A stretch of 64,000 bases of DNA from Gottfriedia luciferensis. GTDB lineage: Bacteria; Bacillota; Bacilli; Bacillales; Bacillaceae_G. Under the pieces are notes generated by a model that did not search any database, was not told the origin of the DNA, and saw nothing but the letters and a program-made list of their open reading frames with translations. Location: NCBI RefSeq assembly GCF_001712755.1, contig NZ_MDKC01000036.1:1-64000 (forward strand), read 5' to 3'. The stretch's first letter is position 1, and every line of letters begins with the position of its first letter. The position numbers and the translations under genes were made by a program. Shown here piece after piece: positions 1 through 7,701 of the stretch.

Positions 1-54
1 GTATTAGGCACGCCGCCAGCGTTCGTCCTGAGCCAGGATCAAACTCTCCATAAA
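1..54 (-). rRNA. rrs: 16S ribosomal RNA, 5' end only (partial)
   Basis: Read on the minus strand, the segment gives the canonical start of bacterial 16S rRNA: the GAGAGTTTGATCCTGGCTCA primer site followed by GGACGAACGCTGGCGGCGTG. The mature 5' end lies near position 54 and the rest of the gene leaves the window on the left. The placement next to the ygzB-perR block agrees with an rrn operon at this locus in B. subtilis (from memory). Only the first ~54 nt are visible, so nothing can be said about the operon beyond its start. Confidence 0.97.
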
Positions 55-160
55 AGTTAAGTTTAAATCTTGTATTGCTCAAAAAACTAATAATTGACGT
101 TTACTTCATGTTTTGTTTAGTTTTCAAAGTTCACTTTGTCGCGTCATTAGCGACTTTTTC
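55..160 (-). ncRNA. rRNA operon leader with boxA-like antitermination region
   Basis: This is the transcribed leader between the P2 promoter and the mature 16S 5' end. On the minus strand it contains GAACTTTGAAAACTAAACA, a segment typical of Bacillus rrn leaders ahead of 16S. It also contains a short hairpin formed by two GTCGC/GCGAC arms around positions 138-154. The leader is expected to be removed by RNase III and maturation nucleases. The exact boxA boundaries are inferred. Confidence 0.6.
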
Positions 161-189
161 ATCTTAACATTCTCACAGGAGCCTGTCAA
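161..189 (-). promoter_or_regulatory. rrn promoter P2
   Basis: Minus-strand TTGACA (184-189) and TAAGAT (161-166) are separated by exactly 17 bp and lie about 110 bp upstream of the mature 16S end. This is a SigA-type promoter in the place expected for rrn P2. Confidence 0.8.
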
Positions 190-243
190 CATTTTTTTAA
201 ATCTTTTTTCTTTCGACGCCGTTGTCTCTTGGCGACATAGAAT

Positions 244-272
244 AATATAACATCGATAAATCACAACGTCAA
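244..272 (-). promoter_or_regulatory. rrn promoter P1
   Basis: Minus-strand TTGACG (267-272) and TATATT (244-249) are 17 bp apart, about 83 bp upstream of P2. The AT-rich stretch just beyond it (273-320, runs of A and T) could act as an UP element. Tandem SigA promoters are normal for Bacillus rRNA operons. Confidence 0.75.
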
Positions 273-470
273 CACTTTTTAAAAAGTTTTTTCAAAAAAG
301 ATGAAAACTCTTTTCTAAAAAAGAATACACATGTGTTTGGACATATAAATAGTAAGTCATAATACTTTAATACAAACAAGCTGAATACACTTAAAAAAAG
401 TACAATGAAAAGATTCTAACAGTAGCGAATTGTTCAATATCATCTATCCGCTTTGAGAGAGGTGTAATTA

Positions 471-1196
471 ATGAATGGATTCGTATTGTTTTCAAAGCAA
501 CATATATTTACATTATTAATCATTCTCCTCCTTCTTATCTGTTTGTTTTACTTCAGAAATTTAATAAACAATAAGAAAAAAGTAGATATATTCATCCGCA
601 CTCTATTAATCGGATCTATGCTTACAGTTGAATTTCTATTATATGGATGGCTTATTAAAACGAAACAGTGGGATTGGGGCGATTCATTACCTCTACAACT
701 ATGCGGTATAAGTATGTATCTATGCTGTTATACACTCATTACAAAAAATTATAAAGTTTATGAGATCATTTATTTTTGGGGATTAGCTGGGGCGATCCAA
801 GCTGTACTTACTCCAGATATTAAATATAGTTTTCCTCATTTTAAATATATACAATTTTTCACTACTCACGGAGGAATTATTATTTCTATTTGTTATATGA
901 CATTTATCTTTGGATATACTCCAACTCTCCGTTCATTATTAAAGTCCTTCCTCTATTTAATTTTATTGGCTATACCTATTTACTTACTGGATTACGTCAT
1001 AAAAGGAAACTACTTATTTTTAGGAGTTAAACCTGCTGGAGCAAACTTGTTAGACTTTTTTGGACCATGGCCATATTACTTAATTGTATTAGGCTTAATT
1101 CTTATCCCCTATTTTTTGATTTTATATCTCCCAATTCATTTTTCTAACAAAAAGCATCAGATAAACCAAGTACCATCCGATCATACGATTAATTAA
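471..1196 (+). CDS. ywaF: YwaF/TIGR02206-like integral membrane protein
   Basis: A 241-residue, strongly hydrophobic protein with about six to seven membrane segments. The first spans residues 13-30 and others fall near 41-62, 76-90, 99-115, 131-150, 157-176 and 203-225. The pattern of a short Trp-rich loop (KTKQWDWGDSLPLQLC) and an N-terminal FSKQHIF resembles the YwaF (TIGR02206) family of unknown function, from memory. A GAGAGGTG ribosome site lies 6 nt before the ATG. It is transcribed away from the rRNA operon and is separate from the next gene by 134 bp with no evident terminator. No catalytic motif is visible, so no function is assigned. Confidence 0.7.
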   Translation: MNGFVLFSKQHIFTLLIILLLLICLFYFRNLINNKKKVDIFIRTLLIGSMLTVEFLLYGWLIKTKQWDWGDSLPLQLCGISMYLCCYTLITKNYKVYEIIYFWGLAGAIQAVLTPDIKYSFPHFKYIQFFTTHGGIIISICYMTFIFGYTPTLRSLLKSFLYLILLAIPIYLLDYVIKGNYLFLGVKPAGANLLDFFGPWPYYLIVLGLILIPYFLILYLPIHFSNKKHQINQVPSDHTIN

Positions 1197-1330
1197 TGTG
1201 AGAATGTCCTGTATTTAGCTTAAATTCAAAATTCATCAATTTCATTAAATAAGTTCGAATTGTTTTCCATGATAGCACTAACATTTCCTATCTCATTTAT
1301 GCTATATTTACAATGAATGGGGTGGACAAA

Positions 1331-1690
1331 GTGGCAAAAAAGAAAAGTAGTAAAATTAATAATATAAGAACGTTTGCACTTTCATTATTATTTATTGGCT
1401 TCATTATTATGTATGGTGGTGTATTTTTCAGAGAGCATAAGATTGTCATGACGATCTTTATGCTTGTGGGATTTTTAGCCATTATTGGTAGTACAGTTGT
1501 TTATTTTTGGATCGGAATGCTGTCTACAAAAACAATTCAAGTCATCTGTCCGAATTGTAACAAAACGACTAAAATGCTTGGTAAAGTTGACATCTGTATG
1601 TATTGTAATGAGCCACTTACATTAGATCCTTCATTAGAAGGAAAAGAATTTAATGAAAAATATAATAGCAAACGAGATGCTAAACAATAG
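1331..1690 (+). CDS. ygzB: YgzB family (UPF0295) small membrane protein
   Basis: The protein has 119 residues. Two hydrophobic helices (about residues 14-34 and 40-62) are followed by a cytoplasmic zinc-ribbon-like part with two CxxC pairs (ICPNCNK and ICMYCNE). The family is conserved beside perR in Bacillus, and that neighbour is present here. I choose the GTG at 1331: it gives the family's MAKKK start and has GGGGTGG 6 nt upstream. The ATG at 1313 would add six non-conserved residues. Function unknown. Confidence 0.85.
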   Translation: MAKKKSSKINNIRTFALSLLFIGFIIMYGGVFFREHKIVMTIFMLVGFLAIIGSTVVYFWIGMLSTKTIQVICPNCNKTTKMLGKVDICMYCNEPLTLDPSLEGKEFNEKYNSKRDAKQ

Positions 1691-1699
1691 CATAATAAA

Positions 1700-1731
1700 T
1701 AAAGCACATTACAATTATGTAATGTGCTTTA
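1700..1731. terminator. Bidirectional terminator between ygzB and perR
   Basis: A 14-bp perfect stem (1700-1713 with 1718-1731) closes a 4-nt ATTA loop. It abuts the perR stop codon and lies just after ygzB, so it serves both convergent genes. Confidence 0.85.
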
Positions 1732-2169
1732 TTATGATAATGTTTTTTCTTTACATTTAGGACAAATACCGTATACTTCCATTCTATGATTAGTTACTTC
1801 AAATCCCGTTTCCTTTTCAACATAAAGATTGATTCCTTCTAATCCGTCGTAATGAAAGTCATTCATTTCACCACATTTTTCACAAATAATATGATAATGA
1901 TCAGTTGTTATATAATCAAAACGACTAGAAGAATCACCGAAGTTTAATTCTTTAACCATTCCTACTTCACGTAATACTCTGAGATTATTGTAAACTGTTG
2001 CCACACTCATATTTGGAAATTTTCCCTCAAGTGCTTTATAGATTTCATCAGCAGTTGGATGTGTTCCACTTCCTATTAAATATTCTATAATTGCATGCCT
2101 CTGAGGTGTAATACGTACGCCGCTATTCTTTAAATGTAAAATTGCATCTTGAATATTTTCCTTATGCAA
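1732..2169 (-). CDS. perR: Peroxide-sensing repressor PerR (Fur family)
   Basis: A 145-residue Fur-family repressor with an N-terminal winged helix (about 1-83) and a C-terminal metal-binding dimer domain. Every regulatory-metal ligand known for B. subtilis PerR is present at the same number: His37, Asp85, His91, His93 and Asp104. The structural zinc cysteines are also there (Cys96, Cys99, Cys136, Cys139). In the known mechanism Fe(II)-bound PerR is oxidised at His37/His91 by peroxide and releases DNA. The start is a TTG at 2167-2169 with GGGGAGAG upstream. Its length equals the B. subtilis protein. The bcp-like peroxidase lies upstream on the same strand, separated by a terminator. I found no convincing Per box before the gene. 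Confidence 0.95.
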   Translation of the reverse strand: MHKENIQDAILHLKNSGVRITPQRHAIIEYLIGSGTHPTADEIYKALEGKFPNMSVATVYNNLRVLREVGMVKELNFGDSSSRFDYITTDHYHIICEKCGEMNDFHYDGLEGINLYVEKETGFEVTNHRMEVYGICPKCKEKTLS

Positions 2170-2496
2170 CGCCGCTCTCCCCGTTTCTATAAAATAGTAC
2201 CAAAATTAATTACTTATTATTAGTTTATTCAACTGCAAGAATATTTGTCAACTTTTTGAGAATTTCTTAAAAAAATTAACTAAGGCTTGTATTCCATATA
2301 CTAAAACAAAAAAAATGTGCGAGAATTCTCTCGCACTTCAATATGCTATCATCTGAGGAGGTATGCCCTATACTCCAATATATTCTCTAAAGCAATATAG
2401 GTATAGACGAAAAGCTCGATTATTTTAGATAAAACGATTCTTTCTCAAAAAAACTAACATAAATCAAGTTAATTGCCCCAAATAGTTTGTACAATT
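2170..2496. other. Intergenic region perR-bcp
   Basis: 327 bp without a supported gene. It holds the upstream region of perR (2170-2300), the bcp terminator (2317-2336) and about 160 bp of AT-rich sequence. A 21-codon frame on the plus strand from ATG 2363 follows GAGGAGG by only one base, which is too close for translation. Confidence 0.6.
2317..2336 (-). terminator. Terminator of the bcp transcript
   Basis: On the minus strand GTGCGAGA pairs with TCTCGCAC around a 4-nt loop, and a run of eight T follows. It lies 160 bp after the bcp stop, so the transcript has a long 3' untranslated tail. Confidence 0.75.
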
Positions 2497-2961
2497 TTAA
2501 GAACGACTAATGACATTATAGACATCTTCAACATGATTCTTTACTCTAACCTTTTGCCATACATTTTCGATACAACCTTCTTCATCAATTAAAAATGTTG
2601 TACGTTCTATTCCCATATATTCCTTACCAAAATTATTCTTTAACTTCCATACATCATATAACTTTGCTACTTCAGTTGTTTCGTCCGAAAGTAATAAAAA
2701 TGGTAATTGATGTTTTTCTATAAATTTTTCATGTCTTTTTATAGGATAAGGACTTATTCCTAAAATGACAGTTCCACTATTCATAAACCTTTCATATGAA
2801 TCTCTAAAGTCACAAGCTTCCGTAGTACAACCTGGTGTCATATCCTTTGGGTAAAAATAAAGAACTACTTTCTTGCCTCTAAAGTCTGATAAAGTTACAT
2901 CTTCTCCATTACTTGCTGGTAAAGTAAATTCCGGTGCTTTGATTCCAATTTCAACAGTCAT
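2497..2961 (-). CDS. bcp: Bcp/YgaF thioredoxin-dependent thiol peroxidase
   Basis: A 154-residue 1-Cys/atypical 2-Cys peroxiredoxin of the Bcp/PrxQ type that reduces peroxides at the expense of thioredoxin. The active-site segment PKDMTPGCTTEACDF carries the peroxidatic Cys and, five residues on, the resolving Cys typical of PrxQ. The start at 2961 (MTVEIG) is chosen because AAGGAG stands 6 nt upstream and matches the family start. The longer frame from 2979 would place the ribosome site inside the gene. It lies directly downstream of the K+ channel gene (23 bp) and upstream of perR, as its B. subtilis counterpart does. Confidence 0.93.
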   Translation of the reverse strand: MTVEIGIKAPEFTLPASNGEDVTLSDFRGKKVVLYFYPKDMTPGCTTEACDFRDSYERFMNSGTVILGISPYPIKRHEKFIEKHQLPFLLLSDETTEVAKLYDVWKLKNNFGKEYMGIERTTFLIDEEGCIENVWQKVRVKNHVEDVYNVISRS

Positions 2962-2984
2962 AATAATCTCCTTAATCATAAATA

Positions 2985-3392
2985 TTAACGTTCATCTTTA
3001 AATACTTGTAAAACAAAAGCCGCTGGCATCGTATAACCGATGAGCGCTTCAACCATAGCTACCCATCTTCCGATCCCTACTGGTACAATATCCCCATAGC
3101 CTACAGACAAAAGGGTGATTGCGCTAAAATATAAGCATAACCCCATTATATGGTAATTAGTCCCTTCAATAGGAATAGTATGCTCAATTAAAATTGGATG
3201 TGGCCCGCGCTCCAGTATAAAATACACTGCGCTAAAGCCGATAAGTACCGTTCCATATATTAAAAATAAAAGAATGTAATTATTAATTGAAATAAGACTT
3301 TTATTAACTTTGGTAGTTGAAGTATTCCATAAATACACTAGACTATACAAAATTGCAAAGATCGCAATAAAAAAGAAAAAAGCAGTTCCCAT
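2985..3392 (-). CDS. Small two-pore-helix potassium channel (Ion_trans_2)
   Basis: The protein has 135 residues. Hydrophobic segments lie at about 1-22, 39-60 and 110-130 (counted from the chosen start), with a pore helix before the selectivity filter TLLSVGYGD (around residues 93-101). SVGYGD is the K+ filter signature (TVGYGD with Thr to Ser). There is no cytoplasmic RCK/TrkA domain, so gating is unclear. The ATG at 3392 has GAGGTG 6 nt upstream; the GTG at 3401 does not. It follows the ABC exporter genes by 52 bp and precedes bcp. A similar LctB-type channel exists in other bacilli (recalled). Confidence 0.85.
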   Translation of the reverse strand: MGTAFFFFIAIFAILYSLVYLWNTSTTKVNKSLISINNYILLFLIYGTVLIGFSAVYFILERGPHPILIEHTIPIEGTNYHIMGLCLYFSAITLLSVGYGDIVPVGIGRWVAMVEALIGYTMPAAFVLQVFKDER

Positions 3393-3444
3393 TCCAATCA
3401 CCTCATTTCAATTTATGAAACAAGCTATTGAAATAGAATACTGC

Positions 3445-4230
3445 TTAGTTACCCGCACCTTTATATTTTTTTACACCTTGGTTCCAAATTAAAACAGAAA
3501 TAACAAAAACAACTAATCCCATAACAGGCGTTAAAAATGAATAGACATACCATTCACTTCTACGTAGAAAATAAGCAGCCGGATAAACACCAACAAACGC
3601 AAATGGTAAAATCCATGTTAATACAAAGCGAATAATTGGATGATAAATATTGATCGGATAACGACCATAGTTTCCTATATTATACATTAAAGGCATAATA
3701 GACGTTCTTGCATCTGACCAAAAACCGATACTTGCTAAAGCAATAAAGATTCCGGCATAAACAAACATCCCACCAAAAGCCATTAATAAAAATAAAAATG
3801 GATCATACCAAGTGATTGAAAGTCCTAATTTAAACCCTGCATAGATCATAATAATCAATCCAGTAATAGCACCTAGTAACGATTCTAACTCCATTTTCTC
3901 TAATACTACTTGAAAAAGACTATGAATTGGTCGGGTTAAAATACGATCAAACTCTCCCTTTACAATGTAACGATCATTAAAATCCCATATATTAAAAAAT
4001 GAACCAAAAAGAGCAAACGGAACTAAAAAGAAACCATAAATGAATACAATTTCGTCTCTGTTCCATCCTTCAATAAGTGAAGTATGATTGAAAACTAGTA
4101 ATATAAAAATTAAATTTACCGCCTGAGCCATCAAATCTGATAAAAATGACAAAAAGAAGTTTGCTCTATATTGTAATTTCGTTTTTAAATATTGACCTGA
4201 ATATTGAAGAAATATATTTAAATAAAACAT
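3445..4230 (-). CDS. ABC-2 type exporter permease (second subunit)
   Basis: A 261-residue membrane protein with six predicted helices (about 24-46, 55-80, 107-135, 142-165, 195-218, 227-250). Sequence features such as FIYGFFLVPFALFGSFFNIWDFNDRYIVKGEFDRILTRP match the ABC-2 family once called DUF990, whose members always come as two permeases with one ATPase. It starts 4 bp after the first permease, with AAGGGGG as ribosome site. Substrate unknown. Confidence 0.85.
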   Translation of the reverse strand: MFYLNIFLQYSGQYLKTKLQYRANFFLSFLSDLMAQAVNLIFILLVFNHTSLIEGWNRDEIVFIYGFFLVPFALFGSFFNIWDFNDRYIVKGEFDRILTRPIHSLFQVVLEKMELESLLGAITGLIIMIYAGFKLGLSITWYDPFLFLLMAFGGMFVYAGIFIALASIGFWSDARTSIMPLMYNIGNYGRYPINIYHPIIRFVLTWILPFAFVGVYPAAYFLRRSEWYVYSFLTPVMGLVVFVISVLIWNQGVKKYKGAGN

Positions 4231-4233
4231 TCT

Positions 4234-5025
4234 TTAACCCCCTTGTATAACAAGATGCTTTTTAGCTTTATACCATATAAGAGTAATAGGGATACATAAA
4301 ATAATAATCCAAATTACTTGAAATAAAAGGCCTCTTAAAATCAATTCACCTTTTATGCCTTGAGCAAAAATCATACTAGGAATATAGCTGATTCCTTGAA
4401 ATGGTAAGTACTTCATTACATCTTGTGCCCAAACCGGAAAGAACGTGATCGGAATCGTTAAACCTGAAAATAAATCAATGATGACACGTTTAGCTTGAAT
4501 AAATCCCATATTGTTTTGAAGGAAGAATGCCATTAAACCAGTTAATAAATTCAATTGTGTATTAATTGCAAAACTGAAAATCGAAGCAATCAAAAATAAT
4601 CCTAAAGTTTTTAAATTAAATGAAACATCTAATCGAAAAATTAAAGCAACTATAATAAAGCCTGGAATTGAAAAGAAAAAGAATCTGAATATCCCCTCGC
4701 CTAATCCTTGCATCACTTTAGTAAGTAAATAGTTATAAGGTCTAATAAGTTCTATTGCTACTTTACCTTCTACAATTTCTTCAGCAATTTCACGGTCAAG
4801 ATTATTAAAATAAAACGCCCTTGCCATCCAAGCAATCGCTACATAAGTAGTCATCTGGTTAACTGAAACACCTTGAATTGACCCTTGGTGACCGTAGATC
4901 GCTTTCCATAAAAAGAAATAAGCACCTATATTAATTGTATAAATAACAATCCCGGTATAATAATTAGTACGATACGCTAACATCATTAAAAAACGGATTC
5001 GAATGATTTCAATATACTTACTCAT
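4234..5025 (-). CDS. ABC-2 type exporter permease (first subunit)
   Basis: A 263-residue protein with about six membrane segments and a cytoplasmic loop DREIAEEIVEGKVAIELIRP, the region thought to couple to the ATPase. Its ATG overlaps the end of the ATPase gene by 8 nt (ATGAGTAA), a sign of translational coupling. Together with the two neighbouring genes it forms a complete exporter with a heterodimeric membrane part. The substrate cannot be inferred from sequence. Confidence 0.85.
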   Translation of the reverse strand: MSKYIEIIRIRFLMMLAYRTNYYTGIVIYTINIGAYFFLWKAIYGHQGSIQGVSVNQMTTYVAIAWMARAFYFNNLDREIAEEIVEGKVAIELIRPYNYLLTKVMQGLGEGIFRFFFFSIPGFIIVALIFRLDVSFNLKTLGLFLIASIFSFAINTQLNLLTGLMAFFLQNNMGFIQAKRVIIDLFSGLTIPITFFPVWAQDVMKYLPFQGISYIPSMIFAQGIKGELILRGLLFQVIWIIILCIPITLIWYKAKKHLVIQGG

Positions 5026-6031
5026 TACTTATACCTTCTTGGTAGATGTTTCGTATAATTTCTTCTGTAGAAATCTCTAACATCTTCATATCTTTAACAG
5101 GATTTGACTGAACTACTTTTGCAATAATCATAGAAATAAGTGTTTCATCATTCGGTAATGTAACACTCCAAATATTTTCGCCTTCTTCTTCCTTCCATTT
5201 TACATCCGTTCGTCCGATCAATTCATTTAATGTAGTATGATTTACTGGTTTAATAAACTGGAATTGAATTTCTTTCTCTTCGCCCCATTGACCTTTTAAC
5301 TGTTCAAGTTTTCCATCATAAATGATTTTTCCTTCATCTAACATAACTACTCGATCACATAATGCCTCAATATCAGAAATATCATGGGTTGTTAAAAGAA
5401 TTGTTGTGCCATATTTTTGGTTTAACTCTTTTAAAAACTCGCGAATTTTTAATTTTACTAATACATCTAATCCAATTGTTGGCTCATCTAAAAATAATAA
5501 GGGTGGATTATGAATTAAAGCAGCTGCTAATTCACATCTCATTCTTTGACCTAAAGATAACTTTCTTACAGGTTGATCTAATAAAGGCTCAATATCCAAA
5601 GTCTTAATAATATATCCCATATGTTCTTCGTATTGCTTATCTGGTACTTGATAAACCTTTTTTAGTAATCGAAATGATTCTTGTACTGCAATATCCCACC
5701 ATAATTGAGATCTTTGCCCAAATACGACACCTATTGATTTAACAAACCGCTCTCGATCTTTTTGAGGGTGATAACCATTAACTGTTACATCTCCAGAAGT
5801 AGGCGTTAGTATTCCCGTCAACATTTTAATTGTAGTCGACTTCCCTGCACCATTCTCCCCGATATAAGCCATCATTTCACCTTTTTTCACAGAAAAGCTT
5901 ATATTATTAACGGCTGTTTTTGTTCTATAGTTTCTTGTAAACAAATCTCTAAATGCACCTTTTACACCAGAGCGACTCAAGAAAGTTTTAAATTCTTTGT
6001 GTAAGTTTTGAACTTCGATTATGTTTTCCAT
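5018..6031 (-). CDS. ABC transporter ATP-binding protein (DrrA/NatA-like)
   Basis: A 337-residue ATPase: Walker A GENGAGKST (58-66), signature LSLGQ (158-162), Walker B LLFLDEP (178-184) and the H-loop LLTTHD about 30 residues later. The C-terminal ~90 residues form the regulatory extension usual in exporters of this class. I use the ATG at 6031 (MENIIEVQNL), which has TGGAGGA upstream. The frame is open to 6091 but the added 20 residues lack a ribosome site. It is divergent from gsaB. The operon ATPase-permease-permease-channel-bcp appears co-directional without internal terminators, so bcp could be read from this promoter. Confidence 0.9.
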   Translation of the reverse strand: MENIIEVQNLHKEFKTFLSRSGVKGAFRDLFTRNYRTKTAVNNISFSVKKGEMMAYIGENGAGKSTTIKMLTGILTPTSGDVTVNGYHPQKDRERFVKSIGVVFGQRSQLWWDIAVQESFRLLKKVYQVPDKQYEEHMGYIIKTLDIEPLLDQPVRKLSLGQRMRCELAAALIHNPPLLFLDEPTIGLDVLVKLKIREFLKELNQKYGTTILLTTHDISDIEALCDRVVMLDEGKIIYDGKLEQLKGQWGEEKEIQFQFIKPVNHTTLNELIGRTDVKWKEEEGENIWSVTLPNDETLISMIIAKVVQSNPVKDMKMLEISTEEIIRNIYQEGISNE

Positions 6032-6304
6032 AAGACTTCCTCCATTTTTTATTCCGTCGCTTAGTGTATTTGAAATAAGAACTAAGTACAATAAAAAAGT
6101 ACTAAAAAGTAGTTTCCAATTTTTTTCGTACTATTTTTGTGAAAAATATCGATTCTACAAAATGTTCAAATTTCTTTTCAAATTGTAAAGGCTTACATTT
6201 ACCACGCGCTAAAATTTCGTGCTAGAATGTAATTTAACCACATAAATAATGTAAAGATGCCGGTTAAATTCTTTCATTTTTTTATCAATAATGGGAGGTA
6301 CTCC

Positions 6305-7606
6305 ATGAATAATCAAAAATCAATTGAAATACATAATGAAGCTTTAGAACACATCGTTGGAGGAGTAAACAGTCCTTCAAGATCGTTTAAAGCAGTTGGT
6401 GGCGGAGCTCCTGTCACAATGAAGCGTGCAAAAGGCGCATATTTTTGGGATGTTGATGGCAATCAATATATAGATTATTTAGCAGCATACGGTCCTATTA
6501 TTACTGGCCACGCTCACCCTCATATCACAGCTGCAATCACAAAAGCAGCAGAAAATGGTGTCCTTTACGGTACTCCTCATGAACTTGAAGTACAATTTGC
6601 CAAAATGCTAAAAGAAGCGATTCCTAGTATGGATAAAGTCAGATTTACAAATTCAGGTACTGAGTCCGTAATGACAACTATTCGTGTAGCGAGAGCATAC
6701 ACTGGTCGCACTAAAATCGTTAAATTTGCTGGATGCTATCACGGTCATTCAGATTTAGTACTAGTTGCTGCAGGTTCTGGACCATCTACTCTTGGTACTC
6801 CTGATTCCGCTGGTGTACCACAAAGCATAGCTAATGAAGTGATTACAGTTCCATTTAATGACATTGAGGCATATGCAGAAACAATGGAAAAGTGGGGTCA
6901 TGAAGTAGCTGGTGTTCTTGTTGAGCCAATCGTCGGTAACTTCGGAATCGTTGAACCAAAAGAAGGATTTTTAGAAGCTGTAAATGACATTACGCACAAC
7001 CATGGTGCATTAGTCATTTATGATGAAGTGATTACTGCCTTCAGATTTATGTATGGTGGAGCACAAAATTTATTAGGAATTGAACCAGACTTAACAGCTC
7101 TTGGCAAGATTATAGGCGGTGGATTACCGATTGGAGCTTATGGTGGTAAAAAAGAAATTATGGAAACAGTTGCCCCACTTGGTCCTGCATATCAAGCTGG
7201 TACGATGGCAGGTAATCCAGCATCAATTGCAGCTGGAATTGCATGTCTTGAAGTATTACAACAAGAAGGTGTCTATGAAGAATTAGATCGTCTAGGTGCA
7301 ATTCTTGAAAAAGGTATTCAGGAAAAAGCAGATGAGCACAACATCCATATAAAAATCAACCGCTTAAAAGGTGCCTTAACTGTCTATTTCAACGTTGACG
7401 AAGTAACGAATTATGAAGAAGCAAAAGAATCAGATGGAGAAGTTTTCGGTAGATTTTTTAAACTTCTTTTAGAAGCAGGTATTAATCTAGCGCCATCGAA
7501 ATACGAAGCTTGGTTCTTAACTACAGCTCATACTGAACAAGATGTTCATCAAACTATTAACGCTGTTGGAAACGCGTTCCTAAAATTATCTACGATTAAA
7601 CTATGA
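6305..7606 (+). CDS. gsaB: Glutamate-1-semialdehyde 2,1-aminomutase (GsaB paralogue)
   Basis: A 433-residue class-III aminotransferase that isomerises glutamate-1-semialdehyde to 5-aminolaevulinate, an early step in haem synthesis. It shows the family pattern [15 protein letters not shown] at the N-terminus, SGTES in the phosphate-binding region and the pyridoxal lysine Lys268 in [17 protein letters not shown]. The ATG at 6305 follows GGGAGG by 6 nt; the ATG at 6257 has none. Bacilli often carry two copies, hemL in the hem operon and gsaB beside perR. The position here identifies it as gsaB. It is monocistronic with a hairpin after it. Confidence 0.94.
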   Translation: MNNQKSIEIHNEALEHIVGGVNSPSRSFKAVGGGAPVTMKRAKGAYFWDVDGNQYIDYLAAYGPIITGHAHPHITAAITKAAENGVLYGTPHELEVQFAKMLKEAIPSMDKVRFTNSGTESVMTTIRVARAYTGRTKIVKFAGCYHGHSDLVLVAAGSGPSTLGTPDSAGVPQSIANEVITVPFNDIEAYAETMEKWGHEVAGVLVEPIVGNFGIVEPKEGFLEAVNDITHNHGALVIYDEVITAFRFMYGGAQNLLGIEPDLTALGKIIGGGLPIGAYGGKKEIMETVAPLGPAYQAGTMAGNPASIAAGIACLEVLQQEGVYEELDRLGAILEKGIQEKADEHNIHIKINRLKGALTVYFNVDEVTNYEEAKESDGEVFGRFFKLLLEAGINLAPSKYEAWFLTTAHTEQDVHQTINAVGNAFLKLSTIKL

Positions 7607-7613
7607 TATATCT

Positions 7614-7640
7614 GAGGTCACTACAACTTGAAGTGACCTC
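7614..7640 (+). terminator. Terminator-like hairpin after gsaB
   Basis: GAGGTCACT (7614-7622) pairs with AGTGACCTC (7632-7640) around a 9-nt loop. The T-tract after it is weak (TATTCATA), so termination may be partial. Confidence 0.6.
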
Positions 7641-7701
7641 TATTCATACATAGTTAATTCTGAATAATCAATTTTTTTACCATAAATTAGGAGGTAGTTA
7701 A

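Noticed and set aside
2190-2235. Possible Per box upstream of perR
   Set aside because: The AT-rich palindrome-like stretch does not match TTATAATnATTATAA at enough positions in any register.
2363-2428. 21-codon frame MPYTPIYSLKQYRY... after GAGGAGG
   Set aside because: Only one base lies between the ribosome site and the ATG, the frame is inside the tail of the bcp transcript on the opposite strand, and nothing resembles it.
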